64,000 nt of DNA, from assembly GCA_963746955.1 (NCBI GenBank), contig CAVVDR010000023.1, forward strand, positions 1 to 64,000, written 5' to 3'. The notes below the pieces were generated by a model, which had not been told where the DNA came from, did not search any database, and saw nothing but the letters and a program-made list of their open reading frames with translations. Source of the stretch: DASQBT01 sp963746955. GTDB lineage: Bacteria > Pseudomonadota > Gammaproteobacteria > Burkholderiales > Thiobacillaceae. Positions 50,975-60,625 of this stretch are shown here, in pieces; position 1 is the stretch's first letter, and the number at the start of each line of letters is the position of its first letter. A program made the position numbers and the translations under genes.

Positions 50975-51158
50975 GGGGGCTCCTTGGGATCGATCGTTCC
51001 ACCCCCTTGCAAGTTGCATGCCAGGTGCGCTGCTCAATGCGGGTCACGGAATGTAGTTAAGCGCATGAATCCATTGCAATTTACCTGGCCCGATGCGGCG
51101 TACAGGGCGAAATGGGCGGTACGGGTGACGAAAAAATGGCGCCGACGCCGAGGCGTCG

Positions 51159-51833
51159 TCATTTCGCGGTTGAATCAATCCGTTTAAGCAGAAAGGCAAT
51201 TTCCCGCGGATCCTTGACTGCGCCGCTGTCCAGCAGCCCGCCCAGCAGCACACGGGCCTGTTCTTCTTCTCCCAGGTCGGCCGACAGCAGGACGGACATC
51301 TGCCGGGCCCATGCCGGTGCGCTGTTCACGCGCGACAAGTCCTTCGCATAACTCATCGCCAGATTCATGTCCTTCAGTCCATGGCGCGCAATGAATGCCG
51401 CATGGGCCAAAAACGGCCAGCGCGATTCAGGCGCGAGCAGAAATTGCTGATGCACAAAGTCGAGCATCAGTCGCTGGCGGCCGGGATCGGGAACCTGGGA
51501 ATAAACCTGGGTGGCGGCCAGCAACAGGTTGCGGTTGTCGGGATCCAGATCCAGCGCCGCGCGCATCCACTGCGAGAGCCGCGTGTAGTCAAGTGAGGCG
51601 AAGGGCAGGCTGACACCCGGCTGTTCGTCCAGGGAAAACAACCGGAGCATGAGCCATTGGCTGGCAAGCGCGTGCTCGCCGAAATCCACAATGCGAACCC
51701 AGGCTGGGTCCGGTGCTGCAGGCAAGCTCCGGGCTTGGCCTGTCGGCGGAGGTTCGTAAAATTTCCAGCCTGCCTGCAATGCCAGGGCCAGCAGCAAAGT
51801 AACCCACAGCAGCCGAGCTTCAGGTTTGTTCAT
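51159..51833 (-). CDS. Membrane-anchored TPR-like protein of unknown function
   Basis: A 224-residue protein with one N-terminal helix (about residues 8-24) and helical repeats resembling TPR ('MRAALDLDPDNRNLLLAATQ'). It overlaps the end of the permease gene by 14 bases, so the two are coupled. Similar pairs occur next to pseudopilin loci. The role is unknown. Confidence 0.6.
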   Translation of the reverse strand: MNKPEARLLWVTLLLALALQAGWKFYEPPPTGQARSLPAAPDPAWVRIVDFGEHALASQWLMLRLFSLDEQPGVSLPFASLDYTRLSQWMRAALDLDPDNRNLLLAATQVYSQVPDPGRQRLMLDFVHQQFLLAPESRWPFLAHAAFIARHGLKDMNLAMSYAKDLSRVNSAPAWARQMSVLLSADLGEEEQARVLLGGLLDSGAVKDPREIAFLLKRIDSTAK

Positions 51834-52587
51834 GGCGGCGATGCAAATCCAGGGCTGCGATGGCGAACAGCATGGCCAGGTAAATGGCAGTCTCGGCGAG
51901 GACAGGAGAGAGTCGACCGGAGCTCAACCCAACCAGCCAGTCGGCGCTGCCGAACAGGTCGAGCCGGGGCATCAGCCAGGCAATCGCCTCCAGCGGCCAG
52001 CGAACTGCGGCGCCGCCCGCGCCGGCGTATCCAGCCAAGGGGTTGCGGGCGAGCAGCAGGATGTTGCTCAGGCTATGTCCCAGGAGAAAGAAAATGCCCG
52101 CCGCAAGCGCTGCGCTGGTTACCTGGCGCATGGCCAGCGCAGCGGCGAGGGTAAAGGCGGCCAGGAGGCTCAGCTCGCAGCCGAGGCCCACGACCCAGAC
52201 CAACAATTGCCGGCCGGCACCGTTGGCCATCAGCAGCAGGCCGGCTCCCAGCGCCATGATTGCCGCACCCATCACATAGCCCAGCAGGCGGCCGGCGATC
52301 AACAAAGGGATGGGCAGGCCAGCGGCCAGGATCATGTCGCGCCCCTGCTCCTCGGTTTCGCGGTTGACCGCTGCGGCCACATGCAGGATGACCAGCGCGG
52401 CGAGCAGGGCCCTCAGCATGGCGGCCAGGATGATGATGCGGGTACGGCCCGAATCGGTGAGCACCAACTGACCGACGAACAGGGCGGCGCCCATGCTCAA
52501 GGCCAGCGCCAGTCCATATATCAGCCAGAACCTGTTGTGCAGGCTTTCGCGCCACATGGCGCGGGCAATGGTCAGAATGGCGGACAT
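51820..52587 (-). CDS. ABC-2-like multi-helix membrane protein
   Basis: A 255-residue protein with six hydrophobic helices and an N-terminal 'MSAILTIARAMWRESLHNRF', the amphipathic start usual for ABC-2 permeases. No ATP-binding partner lies in the window. It is the first gene of a pair with the TPR-like protein and is divergent from the sensor kinase. Confidence 0.65.
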   Translation of the reverse strand: MSAILTIARAMWRESLHNRFWLIYGLALALSMGAALFVGQLVLTDSGRTRIIILAAMLRALLAALVILHVAAAVNRETEEQGRDMILAAGLPIPLLIAGRLLGYVMGAAIMALGAGLLLMANGAGRQLLVWVVGLGCELSLLAAFTLAAALAMRQVTSAALAAGIFFLLGHSLSNILLLARNPLAGYAGAGGAAVRWPLEAIAWLMPRLDLFGSADWLVGLSSGRLSPVLAETAIYLAMLFAIAALDLHRRHEQT

Positions 52588-52643
52588 GGGCTCAATTTAC
52601 GGAAGAAAGATGGCCGACAGTATAGCCAGAGACCCTGCGGTTC

Positions 52644-54392
52644 ATGGAGAATGGCCGCAAGCATGCCGCCTTCTTCCTTCCAAATAGAACCACGTTGAAC
52701 CTGCTCCCCCCATTCAGTTACATGCTGGCCTCAGCGCCTTCCCTGCGCTGGTTGAGCCTGGCGCTGCTCAGCCTGCATCTGGCGGTGGTGCTGGATCAGG
52801 GGGTAGCGTGGTCGCGGGCTTTTCTACTGGCCCACTATGGCTTTTTTCTGCTTTGGCAGCCTTTTTTTCGGGGCGAGCAAAAGCTCGATCTGCGCCAGGC
52901 GCTGCCCGTTTTTGCTGTCGCCGCGCTGCTGGTTCTTGCGCCGGGCTGGTGGGTGCTCGGCCTGTGGGTGGCGGTGCTGGTCGGATTGACCGGTGCGGTG
53001 GTGGCGGGAGTATCAGGCAAGAGGCAGCGCTTCATGTATCTGGTTGCACTGGCCTATTTGATGGCCTTGCTGCTGGTCTGGATATTGCCCAAGACCCTGC
53101 CGGCCACCCAGTTGCCCATGGCCTTGGTTGAGGCCGTGCGCTGGGGCTTGCTGCCCCTGCCCTTGCTGATCCTGTTCAAGGGCGGTAGGGGGCTGCGCCA
53201 GCCGGGTTCGGTGCTTGATCTGTTTTATGGCGTCATGGCCTTTTTGATTGTGGTGGTGCTGGCCTTGGGGGCGTTCACCGTGGTGGCTACCACCCAGACG
53301 ACTTATGTGCTGGCCTTGACCGAGACCTTGATCGGGATGGCCGTGCTTCTTGTGACCCTCAGTCTGATATGGAACCCCAGTGCCGGATTTTCCGGCATGG
53401 GGCAGCTCATGTCCCGCTACCTGCTGTCGGTGGGGCTGCCGTTTGAGGACTGGGCGCGCAAGCTGGCGGTTCAGGCCGAGCGCGAACGCGACCCGGAAAC
53501 CTTCGTCATTGATGCGCTGCACGAGCTGGATGAGCTGGACTGGGTGCAGGGGGTGGACTGGCGAACCGTGCGGGGAGACGGTCGGGTCGGGAACGAGGGC
53601 GTGCATCACGCGACCCATGCGTTTCACGGGCTGACACTGACCTGGCATACAAACCGGCCTCTGCTTCCCGCGCTTACCCTGCATGTCCGCCTGCTGTCTC
53701 AACTGCTGGGGTATTTCTACGCCAGCAAGCTGCGCGAGCAGACCCTGCGGGACAACGCCTACACGCAGGCCATCTTCGATACCGGCGCACGCTTGACCCA
53801 CGATGTGAAGAACATACTGCAGTCACTTAGAGCACTGATGGCAGCCGCAAAAGCCAGCGGACCGGAAGACGCGGATCGTCTGCAGCAACTGCTCAAGCGG
53901 CAACTGCCGCAAATGGCCCAGCGCCTCCAAAATACCGTGGACAAGTTGCGCCAGCCCTCAGAACTGGATCACCAAGTCCAGTCCGTGGCAGATTGGTGGG
54001 AGGCATTGAAGTCACGCTATGCTCAGGATCAGATCTTGTTTGAACCCTCCCAACTGGAGGCTGACGCGAATTTGCCGCAGGACCTGTTCGACAGCGTGGC
54101 GGACAACCTGCTCACCAATGCCCTGCGCAAGCGCCGCGAGCAGGCCGACGTGCAGGTCAAAGTGATGCTTGACGTTGAGCCCGTACTGGCGCTGCGCGTG
54201 GAAGACAGCGGCCAGCCGGCTCCCGAGCATGTCGCTCGCAATCTGTTCCAGGCGCCGGTGACGTCAGATCACGGATTGGGCGTGGGCCTGTTCCAGGCCG
54301 CCCGGCAGGCGGCCCGGTCGGGCTATGAACTGGTGATGGAAGAGAACCGGGCGGGTGCGGTGAGGATTGCGCTTAGGGCAAAAGCAGTCTGA
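52644..54392 (+). CDS. Membrane sensor histidine kinase
   Basis: A 582-residue protein. About eight membrane helices fill residues 30-250. A GAF-like region follows (about 270-360). The phosphorylated His lies in RLTHDVKNILQSL (about 385-397). The ATPase domain has DNLLTNALRKR (N box), VEDSG (G1) and GLGVGLF (G2). The layout recalls PrsK-type kinases, but no response regulator is adjacent. The start may be 52644 or ATG 52722; neither has a strong ribosome site. Confidence 0.8.
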   Translation: MENGRKHAAFFLPNRTTLNLLPPFSYMLASAPSLRWLSLALLSLHLAVVLDQGVAWSRAFLLAHYGFFLLWQPFFRGEQKLDLRQALPVFAVAALLVLAPGWWVLGLWVAVLVGLTGAVVAGVSGKRQRFMYLVALAYLMALLLVWILPKTLPATQLPMALVEAVRWGLLPLPLLILFKGGRGLRQPGSVLDLFYGVMAFLIVVVLALGAFTVVATTQTTYVLALTETLIGMAVLLVTLSLIWNPSAGFSGMGQLMSRYLLSVGLPFEDWARKLAVQAERERDPETFVIDALHELDELDWVQGVDWRTVRGDGRVGNEGVHHATHAFHGLTLTWHTNRPLLPALTLHVRLLSQLLGYFYASKLREQTLRDNAYTQAIFDTGARLTHDVKNILQSLRALMAAAKASGPEDADRLQQLLKRQLPQMAQRLQNTVDKLRQPSELDHQVQSVADWWEALKSRYAQDQILFEPSQLEADANLPQDLFDSVADNLLTNALRKRREQADVQVKVMLDVEPVLALRVEDSGQPAPEHVARNLFQAPVTSDHGLGVGLFQAARQAARSGYELVMEENRAGAVRIALRAKAV

Positions 54393-54393
54393 A

Positions 54394-55305
54394 TCAGGGG
54401 CAGCCGCCCGCGGGGCAGACCCGGTTTACTAAGGCCGGCCAGGACAGCCAAGTCAGCAGATCGTCGAACTGACCGCCCGAGCTGCTTGCTTCGGCGGGTG
54501 GGTGGCTTACATAGCCGCGGTAATTGTTGCTGCCGCCATAAACGGCGTTCTGGTATTCGTCAGGCGAGCTGGTCTGGTCCGGATTGGATCCCCATGTCTT
54601 ATTGTTGGCACTGAACGCGCCCTGACCATTCGGTCCATAGGACATGATTGTGGCGGGAGCCTGAATGGCGAGGTAAGGCGACGGACTTGGAGGGGGATTT
54701 GGCGCCGGCAGGGGACAGCCAGACGAATTGCAAACGTAAAGTTCACCGGCGACAGGACTTTCTGGCTTGGGAGGCAATGTGGTGCTAAACCCCACGTTGA
54801 CGTCGGCGTAGGGAAGATAAACGTCGTAGGCATAGCGACTTCCCCAGGCATCGGTTTCCGGCAGGTTCAGGGTGACCCAGGGTAACCAGCCAGGATGGTT
54901 GTTGTTGCCATTTGAACTGGTAGCGATTGCACAAACGTTGGTAGTGGCGTCGCGGTCTTCCTGACCGTCACCTGTGATGTCGGGGCATGGCAAATAGTGG
55001 CGTGGTTGCAGAGTGAGGGTTGCTGTGCCCGTGGTGGTAAGGGTAGGGCATAGCGATGGAGAGCAGGTCGAAGTAGGGTCAAGTATAGTGCCCGTATAGA
55101 CGCACGTGCACGTCCTGGTGGTGTGGCTCATTGCATACCCAATCAGTGCATCCTGAATGGTCGCCATTGAATTACGGGTTTCAGCGACGCGGCGAGTCTC
55201 AATGCTGGTCGTCAACGGCACCAGAACTCCGGCCGCGAGTATCGTCAGCACCAGCATTACGATCGCCAGTTCGATAAGGGTAAAGCCCTGCTGTTGCCGC
55301 TTCAT
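54394..55305 (-). CDS. Long pseudopilin-like protein
   Basis: A 303-residue protein with a prepilin signal, MKRQQQG before FTLIELAIVMLVLTILAAG. It has a large Cys-rich, Asn/Ser/Pro-rich globular part (CTCVYTG, CSPSLCP, CNSSGCPLP). The size and composition fit the large pseudopilins of MSHA clusters (MshO/MshQ-like) rather than major pilins. It overlaps the 115-residue gene by four bases. Confidence 0.8.
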   Translation of the reverse strand: MKRQQQGFTLIELAIVMLVLTILAAGVLVPLTTSIETRRVAETRNSMATIQDALIGYAMSHTTRTCTCVYTGTILDPTSTCSPSLCPTLTTTGTATLTLQPRHYLPCPDITGDGQEDRDATTNVCAIATSSNGNNNHPGWLPWVTLNLPETDAWGSRYAYDVYLPYADVNVGFSTTLPPKPESPVAGELYVCNSSGCPLPAPNPPPSPSPYLAIQAPATIMSYGPNGQGAFSANNKTWGSNPDQTSSPDEYQNAVYGGSNNYRGYVSHPPAEASSSGGQFDDLLTWLSWPALVNRVCPAGGCP

Positions 55306-55649
55306 GGTGCCGATTCGCGAATGATCTGGTGGGGTTCGTAAATTCTGCCGTTGGCTACTGACTGGCCCGGCTCGAGGAACTGGCCCTTGAACAGCGGTGG
55401 GGCAGCGGACCCGTCCACCGGACGACCGTTGATCCAGCGGGTGTTGCGTCTGTCGCTGCGCAGCACTACGCCGTCGTAGGTCATGGTTGGGGGCCTGGTT
55501 CGCGGCCGCGAGACATCGCTTTCGGTGACATGGTTCAAGCGCGCGTGCTCCAGCCCGGCCCGCTGTTCCTCGGTGTAGAACAATCGCCCTTCGGCGCTTG
55601 CCGGAGGCACAAACAGCACCAGCAGGAGAAGGCAGGCCGGCTTGCTCAT
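55302..55649 (-). CDS. Small secreted protein, MshK position
   Basis: A 115-residue protein with a signal peptide (ending PASA) and a C-terminal 'YDGVVLRSDRRNTRWINGRP' pattern followed by 'FKGQFLEPGQSVANGRIYEP'. This resembles small periplasmic pilus assembly (PilP/MshK-like) proteins. It overlaps both neighbours by four bases, so it belongs to the operon. Identity rests mostly on position. Confidence 0.55.
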   Translation of the reverse strand: MSKPACLLLLVLFVPPASAEGRLFYTEEQRAGLEHARLNHVTESDVSRPRTRPPTMTYDGVVLRSDRRNTRWINGRPVDGSAAPPLFKGQFLEPGQSVANGRIYEPHQIIRESAP

Positions 55650-56233
55650 GTGGGCGCTTTCAGGGTGTACCAGAGCAGGTCGCATTCTGCCTCAAGGCCG
55701 GGTTGATTGGCCATGGAGGGCGGCAGTGGGCCGTTGCGGGTGACGGTGCAGGATCTCGCCCGCATCAGGCCGGCCGGGTGGGACTGGAAAGCCTTGAGAA
55801 AACGGCTCAGGTCGTCTTCCACCAGGATCGGCATTTTGACATGAGCAATGGTCTGCATGAGCGGCAAGCCCTGGGCAACATTGGGCGGGACCGGCTCAGG
55901 GGCAGACAACGTGTATTCAAGGCCGTAAAGTCGATTGTCCCGGTTGGCATTGGTGACGGCCTCAAGCCAGGCCAGGCGCTGGTTTGTATTAGTGAATCCG
56001 CGGCGTTCCAGCGTCTGCCAGGCGTCCAGATTGTCCTCGATAGTATGGCGCTCGGAGCCGCTCTTGAGCAGTCGCGCCTGTGCTGCGTTGGATGCGAACT
56101 CGACGCGTTCCTTTTCTGCCCGTGCTTTCTCTGCCTGAGCGGAAGTCCAGGCCCAAAGCCCCAGCGCCAGGACAAGCGACACTGCCAGGAAGATCAGGGA
56201 ACCGCTCAGGGCGCGCAAATTCAGGGCTTTCAT
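55646..56233 (-). CDS. PilO/MshJ-like pilus assembly protein
   Basis: A 195-residue bitopic protein: one membrane helix (about residues 10-29), a coiled coil (about 30-60) and a ferredoxin-like periplasmic domain. The layout is that of PilO/MshJ. It is coupled by 4-base overlaps to the MshI-like gene and the MshK-position gene. Confidence 0.65.
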   Translation of the reverse strand: MKALNLRALSGSLIFLAVSLVLALGLWAWTSAQAEKARAEKERVEFASNAAQARLLKSGSERHTIEDNLDAWQTLERRGFTNTNQRLAWLEAVTNANRDNRLYGLEYTLSAPEPVPPNVAQGLPLMQTIAHVKMPILVEDDLSRFLKAFQSHPAGLMRARSCTVTRNGPLPPSMANQPGLEAECDLLWYTLKAPT

Positions 56234-57720
56234 GGCATTGCCCGTTGATAGTTGAGGCTCAGGCGGAAGCGTGCTTCGCCCGGACTTGCGTTACTCAGCG
56301 TGGAGCCGGAAATCGTACTGGCCTTTTCCGCGCTGACCGGGCCTTCAATCAGGTTGACCAAACTCACACCCGGCAGCGCCGACAAAGTGGCCATAAAGCT
56401 ATTGATCTGCTCCACCGCTACCCGGTAATTGCCATCAAAAGGCGACACCTGAGCGCGAATTTCCAGGTGGTCTCCCTGGCCCTGGCCCGCTGCCAGCCTG
56501 TCCACCCAGCTAAGGTTTTGCAAGACGATCAGAGGGTGTTGATCGAGGGCCTGGGACAGTATCGCGAAGGCGTCTTCCGGGCTGCGCGGGCCGGACTCCA
56601 GAGTGTGCGCTATCTGTACGGCCTGTCGAAGCATGTCCGGCGGAATCGTGATGCGCGGATACTGCTTAAGGGTTTCCTGGTAGAGCGTTTCATCACGGGC
56701 CAGGTTCTGCATCAGGTTCTGCGCGTCGGATTTGTATTGGTTGGCTTCCATCCACTGGGCGCCGGCGGCGGCAGCCCCTCCCAGCAGACAGGTCAAGGCT
56801 GTGCCGTTGAGCAGGCGACGCACCCTGTGGAGCTGAAAGCCGCGCCGTAGCTGATGCGGCGCCAGATTGAAGGCTGGCGGCTCGCCGACTTGGGCGGCCA
56901 GGAGGGCGATGCCCGGCGCCGCCAGCAGAAACTCTTCCGGCACGTGCAGTGCCTGCGCTACCCGTGCTGGATCGATAAGTCGGGCGTCGAACAGCGGGTC
57001 CGCATTGAGCGAAGCCAATGTGGGTGCCAGATCGTGTTCCTGGTCCAGCAGATAGATGGCGCAGCGCGCTTCGCGCGGAATGATCCGCTGGCTGGTCAAA
57101 TAGAGGAGGGTTTTGGAAACTTCGTCCGCATAGTTGATCTCCCCGCGCTCGCCCGCGGTGAGCCGGGAAAAGCGCAGCAAACCGTCCTGAAAGTAGGACA
57201 GCCTCAGCCCCGCACTCAGCCGGCTTACCAGCATAACCTGAGGGTCCCGGATCTTCAGCCGGTTAAGCAGAGCCTGGGCCGCGCTCGAAATCAGAGTGAC
57301 CCCCGCCAGCGGAAATCCTGCCGACTGAATGACGGACAGCCAGGGGGTCAGCCAGTCGCTGTCGCTCAGGGCGGTGAAAAGAAAGTGGTCATCACGGCGC
57401 CCCCCCGCTGCACGGCCCTGCCGCCACGCGGTGCAGAAGGGCTGTCCCCGGTAGAGTTGCCGAAGCTTGCGTTCCAGCATCTCCTGGCGGGATTTTCCCC
57501 ATACATGAGGCAGGGACTCGAGCCGGTAATCCTCGTCCACGCTGTCCACCAGCAACCAGACAGGCCGGGCAGTCTGGTTCAGCAGGATCCGGCCGAACGC
57601 GGCTGGGCCGGCTTCATCTCCAGGCAATACACCCAGCCACTCGAGCTTGCGCGTCCGGCCCTTGAGTATGGCGCCACCGCGCGGGCTGAGATAAACCAGA
57701 AGTTGGGTTTCGGCCAGCAT
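56230..57720 (-). CDS. MshI-like fused PilM/PilN-type protein
   Basis: A 496-residue protein. Residues 1-270 resemble the actin-like PilM fold, and residues about 300-325 are a membrane helix. The rest is a PilN-type periplasmic part ('VAVEQINSFMATLSALPGVS'). MshI proteins carry both parts. It precedes the PilO-like gene and follows the GspF-type gene by one base, so it is the alignment complex of this pseudopilus. Confidence 0.7.
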   Translation of the reverse strand: MLAETQLLVYLSPRGGAILKGRTRKLEWLGVLPGDEAGPAAFGRILLNQTARPVWLLVDSVDEDYRLESLPHVWGKSRQEMLERKLRQLYRGQPFCTAWRQGRAAGGRRDDHFLFTALSDSDWLTPWLSVIQSAGFPLAGVTLISSAAQALLNRLKIRDPQVMLVSRLSAGLRLSYFQDGLLRFSRLTAGERGEINYADEVSKTLLYLTSQRIIPREARCAIYLLDQEHDLAPTLASLNADPLFDARLIDPARVAQALHVPEEFLLAAPGIALLAAQVGEPPAFNLAPHQLRRGFQLHRVRRLLNGTALTCLLGGAAAAGAQWMEANQYKSDAQNLMQNLARDETLYQETLKQYPRITIPPDMLRQAVQIAHTLESGPRSPEDAFAILSQALDQHPLIVLQNLSWVDRLAAGQGQGDHLEIRAQVSPFDGNYRVAVEQINSFMATLSALPGVSLVNLIEGPVSAEKASTISGSTLSNASPGEARFRLSLNYQRAMP

Positions 57721-57721
57721 C

Positions 57722-58924
57722 TTAAGTGGGGAGATGGGTTGCGAGGTTGTAGACCGGTATCAGCACCGAAAGGGCAAAGAACCCCAGGATGCTGGCCAGA
57801 ATCACAGTAAGGATGGGACCGAGCATGGTCAGCCCGCGGTCGACGGCTTCTTCCACTTCCCGGTTGTAAAAATAGGTCACGTTGTCCAAAGCCAGATCCA
57901 GCGCCCCGGTGCTTTCTCCCACTCGCACCATGCGGATGACCAGCGGCGGGAAGACCCCCAGGTTGCGGAAACTCTCGGTCAGTCCGCGGCCCTCGGAAAT
58001 CTGCTGGCCGGCGCGGCGGATGCTGGCAGACACGACGCGGTTGCCGACGATATCCTCCCCCGTTTTCATCGCTTCCAGCACCGATACGCCCGAGCGGTAC
58101 ATGAGCGACAGGTAATTGGCGAACCGGGCCAGGATAAGTTTGCGGATCACCTGTCCCAGGAAGGGCAGCCTCAATTGCGTGTCATCCCACCACCAGCGGC
58201 CTTTTTCAGTGTGACGCGCCCAGCCCCAAAGAGCGGAGCCTGTTGCCATCAGCAGGATCAAGACCTGCCACCAGTAGGCACGGAGAACACGCGCCAGGTT
58301 GAACATGAAGCTGGTGTAGGCGGGGATTTCCACTCGCGCGGTTTTCAGGAAAGGCTCGAACTGGGGCACCAGATAGCCGATCAGCACGCCGATCAGGGCC
58401 AGCACAAAGACGCTGACAAAGGCCGGGTACACCATAAGGCGGCGCGCCTTGTCCGTGGTTTCGTCCTGCCATTTCAGGGTGTGGGCCAGATTCTTGAACA
58501 CCGTGTCCATACGCCCGGTCTGTTCACCGGCCCGAACTACATGGACAAGCACCGGGGCGAATACCGCCGGATGGGAGGCCAGCGCCTGGGACAGGACCTT
58601 GCCTCCTTCGAGGTCTTCCAGCAGCGCGGTGAGGATGTCGCGAAAGGCCCGGTTGTCCATGCTGTCGCGCAGATCACGCAAACCATCCAGCAGAGGGATC
58701 CCGGCCCGGGTGATCTGTTCCAGATGAAAACAGAAGGTGATCAGGTCGCGCCGGGTGATGCGCTCGCGGCTGTGGCGCTGCCCATGCATCAAGGGCCGCA
58801 GGGTGACCAGATCCAGTCCCATGCGCTTGAGTCGCAGTTCCAGATCCACATCATTGACTGCTGACAAGGTGCCGCGCAGGTTTCGCCCGGTTTGGTCCAC
58901 GGCGCGGTAGCGATAGAAAGGCAT
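57722..58924 (-). CDS. GspF/PilC-family platform protein (MshG-like)
   Basis: A 400-residue inner-membrane protein with two T2SSF domains (about residues 70-192 and 270-392) and three main membrane helices. The conserved 'FCFHLEQITRAGIPLLDGLR' and 'YLSLMYRSGVSVLEAMKTGE' stretches mark the two repeats. It is the platform on which the ATPase acts. It lies two bases after the GspE-type gene. Confidence 0.9.
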   Translation of the reverse strand: MPFYRYRAVDQTGRNLRGTLSAVNDVDLELRLKRMGLDLVTLRPLMHGQRHSRERITRRDLITFCFHLEQITRAGIPLLDGLRDLRDSMDNRAFRDILTALLEDLEGGKVLSQALASHPAVFAPVLVHVVRAGEQTGRMDTVFKNLAHTLKWQDETTDKARRLMVYPAFVSVFVLALIGVLIGYLVPQFEPFLKTARVEIPAYTSFMFNLARVLRAYWWQVLILLMATGSALWGWARHTEKGRWWWDDTQLRLPFLGQVIRKLILARFANYLSLMYRSGVSVLEAMKTGEDIVGNRVVSASIRRAGQQISEGRGLTESFRNLGVFPPLVIRMVRVGESTGALDLALDNVTYFYNREVEEAVDRGLTMLGPILTVILASILGFFALSVLIPVYNLATHLPT

Positions 58925-58926
58925 GC

Positions 58927-60624
58927 TTATATTTTGCCGGTCAGATCCACCACGCGCGATACCTCCGCCAAAGACGTAACCCCTTCCAGCACGCGCCGGA
59001 TGCCATCTTCCGCCAAGGGACGATAGCCTCGCTCCATGGCGGACCTGCGAATCTCATGCAGGCCGGCGCTACGGGCGACCACCTCGTCCAATTCGCTATC
59101 CATGCGCAGCAGTTCGATCAGGGCAATGCGGCCACGATAACCTTTTCCGTTGCAGGCCGGGCAACCGGCAGACTGGAAGATTCTCGGTTGCCCAGCTTCA
59201 TGCCATCCCAGAATTCGGGCTTCAGCGTCATCCGGTGTATAGGCTTGTTTGCATTGCGGACACAAACGCCGGGCCAAGCGCTGCGCGACCACTCCGATGA
59301 TGTTGCCAGCCAGGATGCCGGGCTGAATGCCAATGTCCAGCAGTCTTGGAAACACCCCCAGCGCTGAGTTGGTGTGCAGGGTGGTGAACACCTGATGGCC
59401 GGTCATGGCCGCCCGGAACGCCATTTCGGCGGTTTCCCTGTCACGCACTTCGCCCACCAGAATGATGTCCGGATCCTGCCGCATGATGGAGCGTATGCCG
59501 TTGGCAAAATCCAGTTTGAGCGTTTCGTTGACCGAGGTTTGACGCATCAGGGTGACCGGATATTCCACCGGGTCTTCCAGGGTCATGATGTTGACGTTCT
59601 CGGTGTTGAGGTGGGAGAGCATGGAATACAGGGTGGTGGTCTTGCCTGATCCGGTTGGCCCGGTGACCACCAGTATTCCCTCGGGTCTGGCCATCATCAG
59701 TTGAAGCTGCTGCAATGCCTCGCTGGTAAAGCCCATTCCGTCGAGGGGGAGGATGGATTTTTCCCGGTCGAGAATTCGCAGAACGATATTTTCTCCATGT
59801 ATGCCTGGCTGGCAAGACACGCGAAAGTCAATGGGCCGGCCGTTCAGCGTCAGCGACATGCGGCCGTCCTGTGGCGCCCGGGTTTCGGCGATGTTCATGC
59901 CGCACATGACTTTGAGCCGCACCGCGATGCCGGGCCAGTAGGTCTTGTGCAGGCTGCGAATTTGTTCCAGCACTCCGTCGATGCGGTAGCGGATGCGCAG
60001 GAAGGCGTGTTCCGGTTCAAAGTGGATGTCGGATGCGTTGCGCTTGACCGCATCCACCAGCAGCGCGCCCACCAGACGAACCACGGGCTGGGTGTAGCCG
60101 TCCGCCTCGTTGCCCAGGCTCTGGTAGTCCACTTCGCCGGTTTCGATTTCCCGCAGAATGCCGTCCAGCGACAGATCAAACCCATAGAACAGATCGGTGA
60201 ATTCCAGCAGTTGCGCCTCACCGGCCAGCAGTGTGTCGATCTCGATATGGCCGCCCAAGGAGGCATTAAGCTGATCAAGCGCGATCACGTTGAACATGTC
60301 GGTGGTGGCGACGGTCAGCGCGTTGCGTTCGTTGTCGTAGGCGATGGGCAACAGGCGGTGCTTGCGGGAGAAATCTTCCGGCACCATATTGAGTGCTTCC
60401 GGATCGGCCACAACCTGCGCCAGATCAATGCTCCGGCTGCCCATCATATGGGCCATCTGATCGCGGATGACGGATTCGGTCACAAAGCCCAAGGCAACCA
60501 GCTGGCGGCCGATGGGCAGGCCGGTAAGTTTCTGCTCCTTGAGCGAGATGCGCAGTTGATCGACGGTGATGAGTCCCTGGGCCACCAGGGATTCGCCCAT
60601 GCGGAGTTTTCTTCTCCGCTCCAT
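58927..60624 (-). CDS. GspE/PilB-family assembly ATPase (MshE-like)
   Basis: A 565-residue secretion ATPase. The N-terminal MshEN domain (about residues 1-150, 'RRRKLRMGESLVAQGLITVD') binds cyclic di-GMP in many members. Walker A is GPTGSGKTTTLYS (about 314-326), followed by the Asp box and Walker B (ILVGEVRDRET). A tetracysteine zinc site (CPQCKQAY, CPACNGKGY) is present. It powers pilus extension. The start at 60624 was chosen over longer frames because it lies just after the TPR gene stop. Confidence 0.92.
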   Translation of the reverse strand: MERRRKLRMGESLVAQGLITVDQLRISLKEQKLTGLPIGRQLVALGFVTESVIRDQMAHMMGSRSIDLAQVVADPEALNMVPEDFSRKHRLLPIAYDNERNALTVATTDMFNVIALDQLNASLGGHIEIDTLLAGEAQLLEFTDLFYGFDLSLDGILREIETGEVDYQSLGNEADGYTQPVVRLVGALLVDAVKRNASDIHFEPEHAFLRIRYRIDGVLEQIRSLHKTYWPGIAVRLKVMCGMNIAETRAPQDGRMSLTLNGRPIDFRVSCQPGIHGENIVLRILDREKSILPLDGMGFTSEALQQLQLMMARPEGILVVTGPTGSGKTTTLYSMLSHLNTENVNIMTLEDPVEYPVTLMRQTSVNETLKLDFANGIRSIMRQDPDIILVGEVRDRETAEMAFRAAMTGHQVFTTLHTNSALGVFPRLLDIGIQPGILAGNIIGVVAQRLARRLCPQCKQAYTPDDAEARILGWHEAGQPRIFQSAGCPACNGKGYRGRIALIELLRMDSELDEVVARSAGLHEIRRSAMERGYRPLAEDGIRRVLEGVTSLAEVSRVVDLTGKI

Positions 60625-60625
60625 C

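Noticed and set aside
51826..52698. Plus-strand 290-codon ORF across the permease gene
   Set aside because: Gln/Gly/Arg-rich shadow without hydrophobic pattern; the minus strand has six clean membrane helices.
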